Counted from the stretch's first letter, positions 15,033-24,329 are shown. The stretch: DNA of 64,000 nucleotides from Streptomyces sindenensis (GCF_014649035.1 NZ_BMSG01000017.1:62001-126000), one strand, 5' to 3'. The notes: generated by a model from the sequence alone, not told the origin. A program made the numbers and translations.

Positions 15033-16670
15033 TCAGACTTCCTTGATCTGCCCGTCCGCCACTTCGATGCGGCGGGTCGTGCGGACCGCCTCCAGCATCC
15101 GGCGGTCGTGCGTGACCAGCAGCAGGGTGCCCGTGTACGTCTCCAGGGCCGCCTCCAGCTGCTCGATGGCGGGCAGGTCGAGGTGGTTCGTCGGCTCGTC
15201 GAGCACCAGGAGGTTCACCCCCCGGCCCTGGAGCAGGGCGAGGGCCGCGCGGGTGCGCTCGCCCGGGGAGAGACTGGTGGCCGGGCGCGTCACGTGGTCG
15301 GCGCGCAGCCCGAACTTGGCGAGCAGGGTACGGACTTCGGCCGGCTCGGTGTCCGGCACGGCCGCGCAGAACGCGTCCAGCAGCGACTGCGCCCCGAGGA
15401 ACAGCTTGCGAGCCTGGTCCACTTCACCGACGACGACGCCCGAACCGAGCACGGCGTGGCCGGAGTCCAGCGGCAGCCGCTCCAGCAGGGCGGCCAGCAG
15501 CGTGGACTTGCCCGCGCCGTTGGCCCCGGTGATGGCGACCCGGTCCGCCCAGTCGATCTGGAGCGAGGCGGGGCCGAAGGTGAAGTCGCCGCGCGCGACG
15601 CGTGCTTCGCGCAGGGTGGCGACGACGGATCCGGAGCGAGGGGCGGAGGCGATCTCCATCCGCAGCTCCCACTCCTTGCGGGGCTCCTCCACGACATCGA
15701 GGCGTTCGATCATGCGCTGGGTCTGGCGGGCCTTGGCGGCCTGCTTCTCACTGGCCTCGCTGCGGGCGTTGCGGCCGAGCTTGTCGCCGTCGGTGGCCTT
15801 GCGGCGGGCGTTCTTGACGCCCTTGTCCATCCAGGAACGCTGCATATGGCCGCGGGCTTCGAGGGATGCCTTCTTGTCGGCGTACTCCTCGTAGTCCTCG
15901 CGAGCGTGCCGGCGGGCGGTCTCGCGCTCCTCCAGATAGGCCGCGTAGCCCCCGCCGTACAGGTTGATCTGCTGCTGGGCGAGGTCCAGCTCCAACACCT
16001 TGGTGACCGTACGCATCAGGAACTCGCGGTCGTGGCTGATGACGACGGTGCCCGCGCGCAGGCCGGACACGAAACGCTCCAGCCGCTCCAGGCCGTCCAG
16101 GTCGAGGTCGTTGGTGGGCTCGTCGAGCAGGAAGACGTCGTAGCGGGAGAGGAGGAGCGAGGCGAGTCCGGCGCGGGCCGCCTGTCCGCCGGAGAGCGCG
16201 GTCATGGGCCGGTCGAGCCCCACGGTCAGGCCCAGCTCGGCGGCGACCTGCTCGGCCCGCTCCTCCAGGTCCGCGCCGCCGAGGGCGAGCCAGCGCTCCA
16301 GGGCGTCGGAGTACGCGTCGTCCGCGCCCGGGACTCCGGCGACCAGGGCCTCCGTCGCCTCGTCCATGGTGCGCTGGGCGTCGGCGACGCCGGTGCGGCG
16401 GGCCAGGAAGGCGGCCACGGTCTCGCCGTCGCGGCGCTCGGGCTCCTGCGGGAGATGGCCGACGGTGGCGGTGGGCGGGGAGAGCCGCAGCTCGCCCTCC
16501 TCCGGGCGGTCGAGCCCGGCGAGCAGGCGGAGCAGGGAGGATTTGCCCGCCCCGTTGACTCCGACGAGACCGATCACGTCACCGGGGGCGACGACGAGGT
16601 CGAGCCCGGCGAAGAGCGTGCGGTCGCCGTGTCCGGCGGCGAGGTCCTTGGCGACGAGAGTGGCAGTCAT
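15033..16670 (-). CDS. ABC-F family ATP-binding cassette protein
   Basis: A 545-residue soluble protein with two ABC domains and no membrane segment. First half: Walker A GVNGAGKSS, signature ALSGGQAARAGLA, Walker B FLLDEPTNDLDLDG. The linker of about 80 residues is highly charged. Second half: Walker A GANGAGKST, signature SLSPGERTRAALA, Walker B LLVLDEPTNHLDL. ABC-F proteins act on the ribosome, as translation factors or by displacing antibiotics. Start ATG 16670 is immediately followed by the conserved core. It is convergent with tex. No antibiotic cluster is adjacent, so housekeeping or intrinsic-resistance roles are both possible. Confidence 0.92.
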   Translation of the reverse strand: MTATLVAKDLAAGHGDRTLFAGLDLVVAPGDVIGLVGVNGAGKSSLLRLLAGLDRPEEGELRLSPPTATVGHLPQEPERRDGETVAAFLARRTGVADAQRTMDEATEALVAGVPGADDAYSDALERWLALGGADLEERAEQVAAELGLTVGLDRPMTALSGGQAARAGLASLLLSRYDVFLLDEPTNDLDLDGLERLERFVSGLRAGTVVISHDREFLMRTVTKVLELDLAQQQINLYGGGYAAYLEERETARRHAREDYEEYADKKASLEARGHMQRSWMDKGVKNARRKATDGDKLGRNARSEASEKQAAKARQTQRMIERLDVVEEPRKEWELRMEIASAPRSGSVVATLREARVARGDFTFGPASLQIDWADRVAITGANGAGKSTLLAALLERLPLDSGHAVLGSGVVVGEVDQARKLFLGAQSLLDAFCAAVPDTEPAEVRTLLAKFGLRADHVTRPATSLSPGERTRAALALLQGRGVNLLVLDEPTNHLDLPAIEQLEAALETYTGTLLLVTHDRRMLEAVRTTRRIEVADGQIKEV

Positions 16671-16809
16671 CAGGGGGCCGATCCTAGCCGCCGGTGCGCG
16701 ATGCCCCGGCCGGGCGCTGCCACGGTGGCCGATGCCCACGGCGGCCCCGCCCGACCGCCCGGCGGGAGGCCAGGCGCCCGAACGCCGGGGCCCGGGGCCC
16801 GGGAGCGGG

Positions 16810-16835
16810 GCCCGGCGGGGTGCGTCCCACCGGGC
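16810..16835 (-). terminator. terminator of the beta-1,3-glucanase gene
   Basis: A 10-bp GC stem with one mismatch and a 6-nt loop begins 16 nt beyond the stop of the GH64 gene. Confidence 0.55.
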
Positions 16836-16850
16836 CCGGGAGCGGGACGG

Positions 16851-18047
16851 TCAGCTGAAGCCGTCGAGCGTGATCAGCGCCTCCTGCGGGTCGCCGTCGT
16901 GGACGAGCGACTCATGGGCGCCCACGTCGTCGAAGGCGAAGCCGTACGCCTTGCCGTCCACCATCTGCGCGTGGATGAGGCGTGAGTAGTGGTTGGTCAC
17001 GGAGTCCTTGTAGAAGTTCGCCGCGTTGTTGTCGGGCTGGTTCGCGCTGGTCAGCAGCGTGGAGCGGTTGAAGCCCGCGCACAGGGTGCGGGAGATCGGG
17101 CCGCGCACCTGGTCATTGGGCGCGTCCAGGTGCTTGTAGCAGCCGAAGACGCTGTCCGAGTCCGGCTTCTGGAACGAGGTCACGACGGCACCCGCGCCGT
17201 TGGTGAAGTTCATGACGTTGCCGGAGACCCGGCCGTAGTACTTGGTGTTCGGCTCGTGCGCGAACGGCGTCACCGTCAGTACGGAGCCGCTGTAGCGGCT
17301 CCACACCCGGTCGATGTAGTCGTTCATGATCCCGGACGGCAGGGCGCCGCTCCCTACGCCGTGCCCCGGGGACAGGGCGCGCAGCACCGTTCCGTCGGGC
17401 CGGGTCTGGATGAGGCCGGACCAGCCGCCGGACTGGTTCCTGAGGTTGTTGAGCACCGCGTTGTAGCCGCCCTGCTTGAGCTTGCCGGTGCTCTTGACGG
17501 ACCCGCCCGGAGCCTTGACGCCGACGGAGTAGGGGGCGGAGAACATGTCGACCTGGGTGCTGTTGATCCACAGGCCCGCGTCGTTGAGCGTGTACTCGGT
17601 CCAGTTGAAGAGGATGTTCCGGTTCGGGTCGCTCGGGTTCTGGACGGCGGGCTGGACCAGACCGCCGGTGGTGACCTTGAAGACGAGCTTCTGACCGTAC
17701 GAGAAGTAGACGCGTCCGGAGAACTTCGGCATCCGGATCGTCACCGACTGCCCGTTCCGCGGACCGGCGATCGACGCGTCCGGGGCCGGGGTGGGCGGGT
17801 TGCCGCCGGCCGGCCAGGGGTGGAAGGTCCCGTTCGCGTCCGCCCAGCCCTGGCGGCCGGTGGAGAGCTCCGTTCCGAGGTTGTAGACGTAGATCCGGTC
17901 GGCGCGTCCCGAGTCGTTCTTGATGGTCAGCGGGATGGTGGCGGGGACAGCCGCCTCGGCCGGCGGCTGGCCGATGCCGGTGGTCAGACCGAGGGCGAGG
18001 GCCAGCGTGGCGGTCAGCGCGCCGAGGCTTCTCCTTGCAGCGGGCAT
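16851..18047 (-). CDS. secreted GH64 beta-1,3-glucanase
   Basis: A 398-residue secreted hydrolase of the GH64 (laminaripentaose-producing beta-1,3-glucanase, thaumatin-like) family, acting on fungal-wall or algal beta-1,3-glucan. It has an N-terminal signal peptide of about 33 residues (RR, then a hydrophobic core ending AEA). The mature start VPATIPLTIKNDSGR is typical, as are GRVYFSYGQKLVF and the C-terminal NHYSRLIHAQMVDGKAYGF. No carbohydrate-binding module is attached. Start ATG 18047 has GAGGAG 7 nt upstream. A LacI-type palindrome lies 71 nt upstream, which implies repression relieved by an oligosaccharide. Confidence 0.92.
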   Translation of the reverse strand: MPAARRSLGALTATLALALGLTTGIGQPPAEAAVPATIPLTIKNDSGRADRIYVYNLGTELSTGRQGWADANGTFHPWPAGGNPPTPAPDASIAGPRNGQSVTIRMPKFSGRVYFSYGQKLVFKVTTGGLVQPAVQNPSDPNRNILFNWTEYTLNDAGLWINSTQVDMFSAPYSVGVKAPGGSVKSTGKLKQGGYNAVLNNLRNQSGGWSGLIQTRPDGTVLRALSPGHGVGSGALPSGIMNDYIDRVWSRYSGSVLTVTPFAHEPNTKYYGRVSGNVMNFTNGAGAVVTSFQKPDSDSVFGCYKHLDAPNDQVRGPISRTLCAGFNRSTLLTSANQPDNNAANFYKDSVTNHYSRLIHAQMVDGKAYGFAFDDVGAHESLVHDGDPQEALITLDGFS

Positions 18048-18117
18048 GCTCGTTCTCCTCATTCGGGCGGATGCGTGGGCGGAACGCGGGGGGACATCAC
18101 GGCACTTCACCTGAGCA

Positions 18118-18131
18118 TGAGAGCGCTCTCA
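18118..18131. promoter_or_regulatory. LacI-family (CebR-like) operator
   Basis: TGAGAGCGCTCTCA is a perfect 14-bp palindrome upstream of the GH64 glucanase gene. It differs by one symmetric base pair from the known CebR/CelR operator TGGGAGCGCTCCCA. Confidence 0.75.
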
Positions 18132-18326
18132 GAATCCTGCCGGGGATGACTGCTGTCAACGAGCCCGTCTCGACTTGTTGAACCCGACCGGTGAACCTGC
18201 GGGGCCCCGCGCCCCGCCGCGCGGTCTGCGTCCCGCCCTCCGGTCCGGGATTCCGGTTGCTCTGGCCGCGGGATTCCGGTTTCGGTTAGCGTCCGGGCAG
18301 CGGCGGGCGAGGGTTGAGACCGAGGG

Positions 18327-19265
18327 ATGGGAGTGGCCGTGGTGGCGGATGTGATCGTGGTGGGCGGCGGGGTCGTCGGGCTCACCACCGCCGTGACGCT
18401 GGCGGAGCGCGGACTGCGGGTGCGGGTCTGGTCACGCGATCCGGCCGGGGCCACCACGTCGGCGGTGGCCGGGGCCCTGTGGTGGCCCTACCGGATCGAA
18501 CCGGCCGCGCGGGTGGGCGACTGGTCGCTGGAGACGCTGGCGGTGTACGAGGAGCTGGCCGGCGCCTCGGAGGAGACCGGCGTACGGCGGGTGGCGGGGC
18601 TGCACGGCGGGGAGCGGTTCGCGGCACTGGGCGCGTGGGCGGCCGGGCTGAAGGACGCCGTGGAGGTGCCCGAGGGACTGCGGGTCACGTTGCCGCTGCT
18701 GGACATGCCCGTGCATCTGGAGTGGCTGGAGCGACGGCTCGTGGCGGCGGGCGGTGCGGTGGAGCGCCGGGCGGTGGCGGGGTTCGCCGAGGCGGCGGCG
18801 GTGAGCCCGGTGGTGGTGAACTGCACGGGGCTCGGGGCGCGTGAGCTGGTGCCCGACGCGAGAGTGCGGCCGGTGCGGGGGCAGCTGGTGGCGGTGGAGA
18901 ACCCGGGGATCGAGGAGTGGTACACGGAGGCGGATCCGGCGTCGGCCGCGACGACGTACTTCTTCCCGCAGCCGGGACGGCTGGTGCTGGGCGGTACGGC
19001 GGAGGCGGACGATCCGCGCACGGAGCCCGATCCGGACACGGCCCGGGAGATCGTGGCGCGGTGCGCGCGGATCCGGCCGGAGATCGCCGGCGCCCGGGTG
19101 CTCGACCACCGGGTGGGGCTGCGCCCGGCGCGGGAGGCGGGAGTGCGGATCGAGCCGGAGTCCCTGCCGGGCGGCGGCCTGCTGGTGCACAACTACGGGC
19201 ACGGTGGCGCGGGCGTGACGGTGGCCTGGGGCTGCGCACGCGCGGCGGCGGCGCTGGTGGGATGA
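18327..19265 (+). CDS. D-amino-acid oxidase family FAD-dependent oxidoreductase
   Basis: A 312-residue flavoprotein. The FAD-binding Rossmann motif VIVVGGGVVGLTTAV is at residues 9-23. The DAAO-like features are ALWWPYR, VRPVRGQLV, the tyrosine segment TTYFFPQPGRLVLGGT, the arginine segment VGLRPAREAGVRIE and the C-terminal NYGHGGAGVTVAWG. Length and these motifs fit D-amino-acid oxidase rather than glycine oxidase, giving oxidative deamination to a 2-oxo acid with H2O2; the substrate is not proven. The start at 18327 gives a short leader before the Rossmann motif; later starts are also possible. A 20-bp-stem terminator follows. Confidence 0.88.
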   Translation: MGVAVVADVIVVGGGVVGLTTAVTLAERGLRVRVWSRDPAGATTSAVAGALWWPYRIEPAARVGDWSLETLAVYEELAGASEETGVRRVAGLHGGERFAALGAWAAGLKDAVEVPEGLRVTLPLLDMPVHLEWLERRLVAAGGAVERRAVAGFAEAAAVSPVVVNCTGLGARELVPDARVRPVRGQLVAVENPGIEEWYTEADPASAATTYFFPQPGRLVLGGTAEADDPRTEPDPDTAREIVARCARIRPEIAGARVLDHRVGLRPAREAGVRIEPESLPGGGLLVHNYGHGGAGVTVAWGCARAAAALVG

Positions 19266-19279
19266 CGGGAGAAGGGACA

Positions 19280-19323
19280 CGCCCCGGAGCCCGCGACCGG
19301 GTTCGGTCGCGGGCTCCGGGGCG
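19280..19323 (+). terminator. very strong terminator after the DAAO gene
   Basis: A perfect 20-bp GC-rich stem with a GGTT loop begins 15 nt after the stop and is followed by TTTG. It is the strongest hairpin seen in the window and probably also ends transcription from the opposing BCCT gene. Confidence 0.9.
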
Positions 19324-19420
19324 TTTGTGCGGCCGCGCTGCTCAGCACCGGGCGGCTGGCGGCCGCGCGGTCGGCGGCCGGCGGTCAGCCGTCAGCCGTC
19401 AGCCGTCAGCCGGACGGTCG

Positions 19421-21208
19421 CTACTCCGTGGGGTCCGCGGGGCGCTTCTCCGTGGAGACCTGCGTGGCCGTCGAACCCGAGCCGCCCGACTCGTGCTTGT
19501 GGCGCTCGTCCGTGACCGACGTGGTCCCGGGGCCGATCCGGATCTCGAAGTCGCCGTCGTACTTGGCGTGCCCCTCGATCACCGCGGACTCGACCGCTTC
19601 CACGCCGAACTCCTGGCGGACGATCTGCGGGTCCCTGCGCAGGTCCCGCATCAGGGCCACGCACATGCCGATCATCACAATCGTGAAGGGCGCGGCCACC
19701 AGGATGGTGAGGTTCTGGAGCCCTTGGAGGGCGTTCTCCTTGCCCTCCCCGATGAGCAGCATGATCGCGGCCACGGCCCCGGTCACGACACCCCAGAAGA
19801 CGACGACCCACCTGCCCGGCTCAAGGACGCCCTTCTGCGAGAGCGTGCCCATGACGATCGAGGCGGCGTCGGCTCCGGAGACGAAGAAGATGCCGACCAG
19901 GATCATCACGAGGATGCTGGTGACCGTGGCGATCGGGAACTCCTGGAGGACGCCGAACAGTTGAGCCTCCGGGGTGTCGGCACCCTGGAGCTTGCCGGCC
20001 TCGTCCAGCTTCATGGCCGAGCCGCCGAAGACGGCGAACCAGATCAGGCTGACGGTGCTGGGCACCAGGATGACGCCGCCGACGAACTGGCGGATCGTAC
20101 GGCCGCGGCTGATGCGGGCGATGAACATGCCGACGAAGGGCGTCCAGGAGATCCACCAGGCCCAGTAGAAGACCGTCCAGCTGCCGAGCCAGTCGGCGAC
20201 GCCCTCGCCACTGGACGCCTCGGTGCGGCCGACGAGCTGCCCGAGGTCGCTGAGGTAGGCGCCCAGGGAGGTGGGCATCAGGTCGAGCACGATGATCGTG
20301 GGGCCGGCGATGAAGACGAACACCACGAGCAGCAGGGCCAGCACCATGTTGGTGTTGGACAGCCACTGGATGCCCTTCTCGACACCCGAGACGGCGGAGA
20401 CGACGAAGCAGATGGTCAGCACGGCGATGATGGCGACCAGCAGGCCGGTGCCGGTCTTCTCCATCCAGTCCAGCTCCTGGAAACCGCTGCCGATCTGGAG
20501 CGCGCCGAGGCCCAGCGAGGCCGCGGAGCCGAACAGGGTGGCGAAGATGGCCAGGATGTCGATGAAGCGGCCGAAGCCGCCGCGGGCGTGCCGCTTGCCG
20601 ATCAGCGGCTCGAAGACCGCGCTGATCGTCTGCCGCCTGCGCATCCGGTACGCGCTGTAGGCGATGGCGAGGCCGACCACCGCGTAGATCGCCCAGGGGT
20701 GCAGCGTCCAGTGGAAGAGAGTCGTGGCCATCGCCGTTCCCATGGCGTCGGCCGCGTCCGCGGGGTCGGTGCCGGGCGGCGGGGTACGGAAGTGGGCGAG
20801 CGGTTCGCTGACCCCGTAGAACATCAGCCCGATGCCCATACCGGCGCTGAACATCATGGCGACCCAGGAGATGGTCCGGAACTCCGGCTCCTCGCCCTCC
20901 TGGCCGAGGCAGATCTTGCCGTACCGGCTGATGGCCAGCCACAGCGCGAAGACGACGAAGCCGGAGGCGGCCAGCATGAAGGCCCAGCCGCCGTTGTGGA
21001 TCAGCCCGTCGAGCAGTGTGCTGGAAACGCTCTCCAGGGAGTCGGTCGCGGTCGCCCCCCACACGACGAAGGCGAGGGTGAGGACCGCCGTGACACCGAA
21101 CACCACTCGGTCGGTGGTGGGGGTCCTGGTACTGACCGGTTCGGGGGGAAGGTCCGCCGTGACCGCCAGCCCCTCCCGCCCCTCCGCTGTCTGGTCGTCC
21201 TGGGACAC
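19421..21208 (-). CDS. BCCT family transporter (glycine betaine/choline/carnitine type)
   Basis: A 595-residue, 12-helix membrane transporter for trimethylammonium osmolytes. The signature region GMGIGLMFYGVSEPLAHF, and the family tryptophan motif WWISWTPFVGMFIARISRGR, are intact. Both tails are hydrophilic: about 35 residues at the N-terminus and about 60 charged residues at the C-terminus, a region that senses osmotic or K+ signals in relatives. Start GTG 21208 is preferred to GTG 21217 because GAAAGG sits 8 nt before it. It lies 73 nt downstream of the M14 peptidase gene on the same strand, so co-transcription is possible. Confidence 0.93.
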   Translation of the reverse strand: MSQDDQTAEGREGLAVTADLPPEPVSTRTPTTDRVVFGVTAVLTLAFVVWGATATDSLESVSSTLLDGLIHNGGWAFMLAASGFVVFALWLAISRYGKICLGQEGEEPEFRTISWVAMMFSAGMGIGLMFYGVSEPLAHFRTPPPGTDPADAADAMGTAMATTLFHWTLHPWAIYAVVGLAIAYSAYRMRRRQTISAVFEPLIGKRHARGGFGRFIDILAIFATLFGSAASLGLGALQIGSGFQELDWMEKTGTGLLVAIIAVLTICFVVSAVSGVEKGIQWLSNTNMVLALLLVVFVFIAGPTIIVLDLMPTSLGAYLSDLGQLVGRTEASSGEGVADWLGSWTVFYWAWWISWTPFVGMFIARISRGRTIRQFVGGVILVPSTVSLIWFAVFGGSAMKLDEAGKLQGADTPEAQLFGVLQEFPIATVTSILVMILVGIFFVSGADAASIVMGTLSQKGVLEPGRWVVVFWGVVTGAVAAIMLLIGEGKENALQGLQNLTILVAAPFTIVMIGMCVALMRDLRRDPQIVRQEFGVEAVESAVIEGHAKYDGDFEIRIGPGTTSVTDERHKHESGGSGSTATQVSTEKRPADPTE

Positions 21209-21281
21209 AAATGGCACCTTTCACCGAGTCTGAAAAACGCTCTCCGTAGGCAGTACCACACCTGCCCCGGATCTCGAAGGA

Positions 21282-22667
21282 TCAACAGCCTGTTCCGGCT
21301 TGACCGTTTGTGAGGGGATATGCCGCCCGCTGGTCGAGGAGCAGGGGAATCAAGCTCCGGGCCGACTGTCGCAACGGCACGAATGCGCCATCTCGCTCCG
21401 GCCGGGCCCTGACCCCGTGCAGAGCCAGTTCGTCCTTCACCGCCGCGTACTGGGCGGTGTTCAGCCGGTAGCCGCACGGCGGATCGACCAGCACCTCGGA
21501 CGGCTCGGCCGGGTCGTTGTCGGCGCCGCCCAGATAGACGGGCCCCCGGTCGACGAGACCGGCCAGGCGGGAGAGGGCGGTGGCCGTCCGGAGCCGGGCG
21601 CGCTGCTCGTCGGCGAAGTCGAGGAGGCCGCCGAGCGCGGTCCTCTGGGAGTCGACCCTGCGCCGGTGGTTGAGCGCCGGGTCGGCCTTCTCCGCGTCGC
21701 TCAGCGCGTCGACCCGGGATTCGATGAGCAGGCCGACGGCGTGCTTGAGGCCGGAGGCGTTGCGCAGGATGCGTTCCTGGCCGTCCCCGGCGACCTGCTT
21801 GACCGGCTCCCCGGTGGCCGGGTCGGTCCAGATGCCGTAGTGCCCGCTGGTGTAGCCCTCCGCCGTCGCGGCGGGGCGGACGTAGCGCTCGGAGAGGGTG
21901 CGCGAGGCGTCGTGGACCCCGTCGTGGACGTTCAGGTTCCGCGGCCACAGGGTGAACAGGTCCTTGTCGTAGTACGGCGGGGTCGCGCCGTACTCGTGCA
22001 AGTCGTAGATCACCTCCGGCCGTTCGTCACGGACCACGGCGGCAATGGTCCGCGCCTCGGCGGTCTCCAGGGCGATGTGGTCGCGATTGATGTCGGCCCC
22101 GTCGGCGTTGCCCCGGGTGTCGGCGGCCCGGCCGTCGGGGTTGGCCGTGGGCAGCACGAGCAGGGTCGTCCGGGCCAGGAACGCGCGGGTCGCCCGGTCC
22201 TCGGCGAACGCCAGGTCGCGGACCGTCGTCAGACAGGCCTCGCGCCCGGCGGGTTCGTCGCCGTGCTGACTGCAGATCAGCAGGACGGTCGTGGCGCCGG
22301 GACGCTCCTGGCCGACGCGTACGAGCCGCAGGGCGCGGCCCTGGCCGGTCGTGCCGACGCGGTCCACCAGGACCCGGTCGCTCCCCCGGTCCACCGCGGC
22401 CAGGAAGTCCCGTTCCTCCGCCTCCCCGGTCCATCGGGCACCCTCGCTCGTCTCGAACCCGGTGCGCGGCGGGCGGTGCGCGGCCTCGGCGGGTGCGATG
22501 GCGAACGGCAGGGCGAGTGCGGCGAGCGTCGCCGCCACGGCCGTCCTGCGCACCGTCCGTGCGCCGCGGGGCACGCCGACGGGCTCCGGCCGCGTGAGCG
22601 CCTCGACCGGTGCCAGCCACGGGTGCGGGCTGAGCACGTGGAGTGCGCGAGCGACACGAAGGGTCAT
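21282..22667 (-). CDS. secreted M14-family zinc carboxypeptidase
   Basis: A 461-residue exported metallopeptidase. The zinc site HxxE is CSQHGDEPAGRE (H135, E138), with NPDGR, DINRDH, the third ligand region YDLHEYG, and the catalytic glutamate segment LLIESRVDAL. A twin-arginine-like export signal (RRTAVAATLAALALPF) occurs unusually far in, near residue 40. The ATG at 22667 has GGAGG with good spacing, but GTG 22574 would give a normal-length signal and is a real alternative. It probably removes C-terminal residues or cleaves amide-linked cell-wall or peptide substrates. Confidence 0.9.
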   Translation of the reverse strand: MTLRVARALHVLSPHPWLAPVEALTRPEPVGVPRGARTVRRTAVAATLAALALPFAIAPAEAAHRPPRTGFETSEGARWTGEAEERDFLAAVDRGSDRVLVDRVGTTGQGRALRLVRVGQERPGATTVLLICSQHGDEPAGREACLTTVRDLAFAEDRATRAFLARTTLLVLPTANPDGRAADTRGNADGADINRDHIALETAEARTIAAVVRDERPEVIYDLHEYGATPPYYDKDLFTLWPRNLNVHDGVHDASRTLSERYVRPAATAEGYTSGHYGIWTDPATGEPVKQVAGDGQERILRNASGLKHAVGLLIESRVDALSDAEKADPALNHRRRVDSQRTALGGLLDFADEQRARLRTATALSRLAGLVDRGPVYLGGADNDPAEPSEVLVDPPCGYRLNTAQYAAVKDELALHGVRARPERDGAFVPLRQSARSLIPLLLDQRAAYPLTNGQAGTGC

Positions 22668-22817
22668 CAGCGGCTGCCTCCGGAACGTGTGGGGCGGGCG
22701 CCGTGGCGCCCGTCGGTCTGTCGGCGATGTGCGGACGTTACCCCGGTCAACTCCTGTGCAACAGGGGGCGATCACTGCCATTCGCAGGTTCGCGCACCCT
22801 GCCGTCCGTGGCGACGG

Positions 22818-23163
22818 AAGGAGCTGTCCCGCTTCGACCTCGATTTCGGGCTCGGAGACCCAGGAGCGACCCTTGTACAGCCCGTGGCTCTGGTCGGAGA
22901 AGCAGGGCGAGGGCCCCGCGCAGGAGCCGGCGGACTCCCCGTACGCCCAGCACCCGGCCGACGACCCGTTCCGGAAGGTGAAGCCGGGCGGTCCGGGTCC
23001 CGACAACCAGTTCGCCCTCGCCGTCTGCGACCGGGGCGCGCCGGCACTCCAGGCACCGCGCAACGAGGTCGGCGACGACACCTTCTTCGCGCTGCTGAAG
23101 GGCTGGCCGGCCGAGCACGCGGGCCGGGATCGCTCGGGTCACCCGGGTCACGACCACGGGTGA
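22818..23163 (+). pseudogene. decayed M1-family aminopeptidase (internal deletion and frameshift)
   Basis: Two pieces of a zinc aminopeptidase lie in different frames. At 22818 the frame reads KELSRFDLDFGLG, matching the N-terminal beta-sandwich of M1 peptidases (LSRFxLDL). From about 22868, shifted by one base, it reads WLWSEKQGEG, DDPFRKVKPG, GPGPDNQF and LQAPRNEVGDDTFFALLK. That is the part just after the third zinc ligand, continuing into the C-terminal helical region. The HExxH metal site and several hundred residues between the pieces are absent, and the end (GHPGHDHG, stop 23163) is unrelated. A short reading from TTG 22873 may be annotated elsewhere as a hypothetical protein. Identification is by recalled family sequence. 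Confidence 0.65.
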
Positions 23164-23275
23164 CGACCGTACACCCGGGAGCCGAGTGATCGGGGCCGTC
23201 GGAGCGGCGGGAGTTCGGCCGCTCCGAGAGCCCCTCGGCCTCCGCGCACGGCCGTACGCCGGGGCGCGGGCCCGG

Positions 23276-24217
23276 TCAGCCGTTGGGCGCAGCCGTGCGG
23301 TGGGCCGCACGGGCCGCCCGCGCCCGGGGCAGATAGCGCAGCCGCTCCGGCAGGACGGGGACGACGACCCGCAGGACCGCGCACATCCGGCGCAGCCGCC
23401 TCTCCTGCTCCGCGCTCCACGGCAGGCCGACGGCCGCGCGGGCGTCGGGCGGCATGAGCCCGATGGTGACGAACCGCCGGAAGCGGGCCAGCGGCGGCAG
23501 GAGCACCGGCCACAGCGCCCGCAGGACCACCCGCAGCGGCCACGGCCCCCGGTCCGGCGGGGGGACCGGCTGCGCGACGTCGACCAGTTCCCGCACGACG
23601 GGGGTCGCCTCGATCTCCTCGGCGAGCATCTTCTTCCAGTACGGCCAGAACTCCTCGATGGTCTGCGGCATGTCCCGGTCGTGGATGCCGAGGATCCGGC
23701 CGACCTGGAGCCACTCCGCGTACAGGGCGCGCTCCTGGGCCGGGGTCATGGGCCGGATCAGATAGCGGGCCGCGTGCTGGTAGACGGGGAAGCCGGTGGC
23801 GTGCACCCAGGCGTAGTTGGCGGGCGTCAGGGCGTGGTAGCGGCGGCCCCGGGTGTCGGAGCCCTGAATGGTGCGGTGCAGCACGCGCAGCCTGCGGCCC
23901 TCCTCGGCCGCCTCCGTGCCGCCGTACACCCAGAGCTGGAGCGAGCGCAGCGAGCGTTCGCCGCGCCCCCAGGGGTCCGTGCGGAAGACGGAGTGCTCGT
24001 CGACTCCCGCGCCGACGGCCGGGTGGGCGACCTGGAGGGTGAGCGCGGCGGGCAGCATCAGCAGGGCGCGGATGTCGCCGGACAGGTTCCAGAGCACCCC
24101 GCCGGGCGACGGCGGCTCGGGGTCGGCGCGGCTGAACGCGGGTGACTCGGAGTCCGAGGCGGACGCTGCCTCCGGTCCGCCGTCCCGGGGGCCCCTCACA
24201 TGCTTCGCGCTGCTCAT
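23276..24217 (-). CDS. MpaB-like heme oxygenase (DUF2236)
   Basis: A 313-residue protein of the latex-clearing/MpaB' family (ER-bound oxygenase mpaB/B'/rubber oxygenase domain). Conserved pieces are ALTLQVAHPAVGAGVDEHS, RTIQGSDTRGRRYHALTPAN, YAWVHATGF and the EFWPYWKKML segment. Family members bind heme b through histidine and include rubber oxygenases, but most actinobacterial copies have unknown substrates. The N-terminal 40 residues are low-complexity and acidic. It lies 112 nt downstream of the macrodomain gene on the same strand. Confidence 0.85.
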   Translation of the reverse strand: MSSAKHVRGPRDGGPEAASASDSESPAFSRADPEPPSPGGVLWNLSGDIRALLMLPAALTLQVAHPAVGAGVDEHSVFRTDPWGRGERSLRSLQLWVYGGTEAAEEGRRLRVLHRTIQGSDTRGRRYHALTPANYAWVHATGFPVYQHAARYLIRPMTPAQERALYAEWLQVGRILGIHDRDMPQTIEEFWPYWKKMLAEEIEATPVVRELVDVAQPVPPPDRGPWPLRVVLRALWPVLLPPLARFRRFVTIGLMPPDARAAVGLPWSAEQERRLRRMCAVLRVVVPVLPERLRYLPRARAARAAHRTAAPNG

Positions 24218-24329
24218 CCGGTGCTCCCGCGGTCCCGGCGGGCCTGCCGTGCGCTGCCCGTCCCCTTCCCTCCATGATCCCCCCGGGCGGGAGAGCCGGG
24301 ATGGCGGGCCCCGGTCCCCCGTGACCGGC

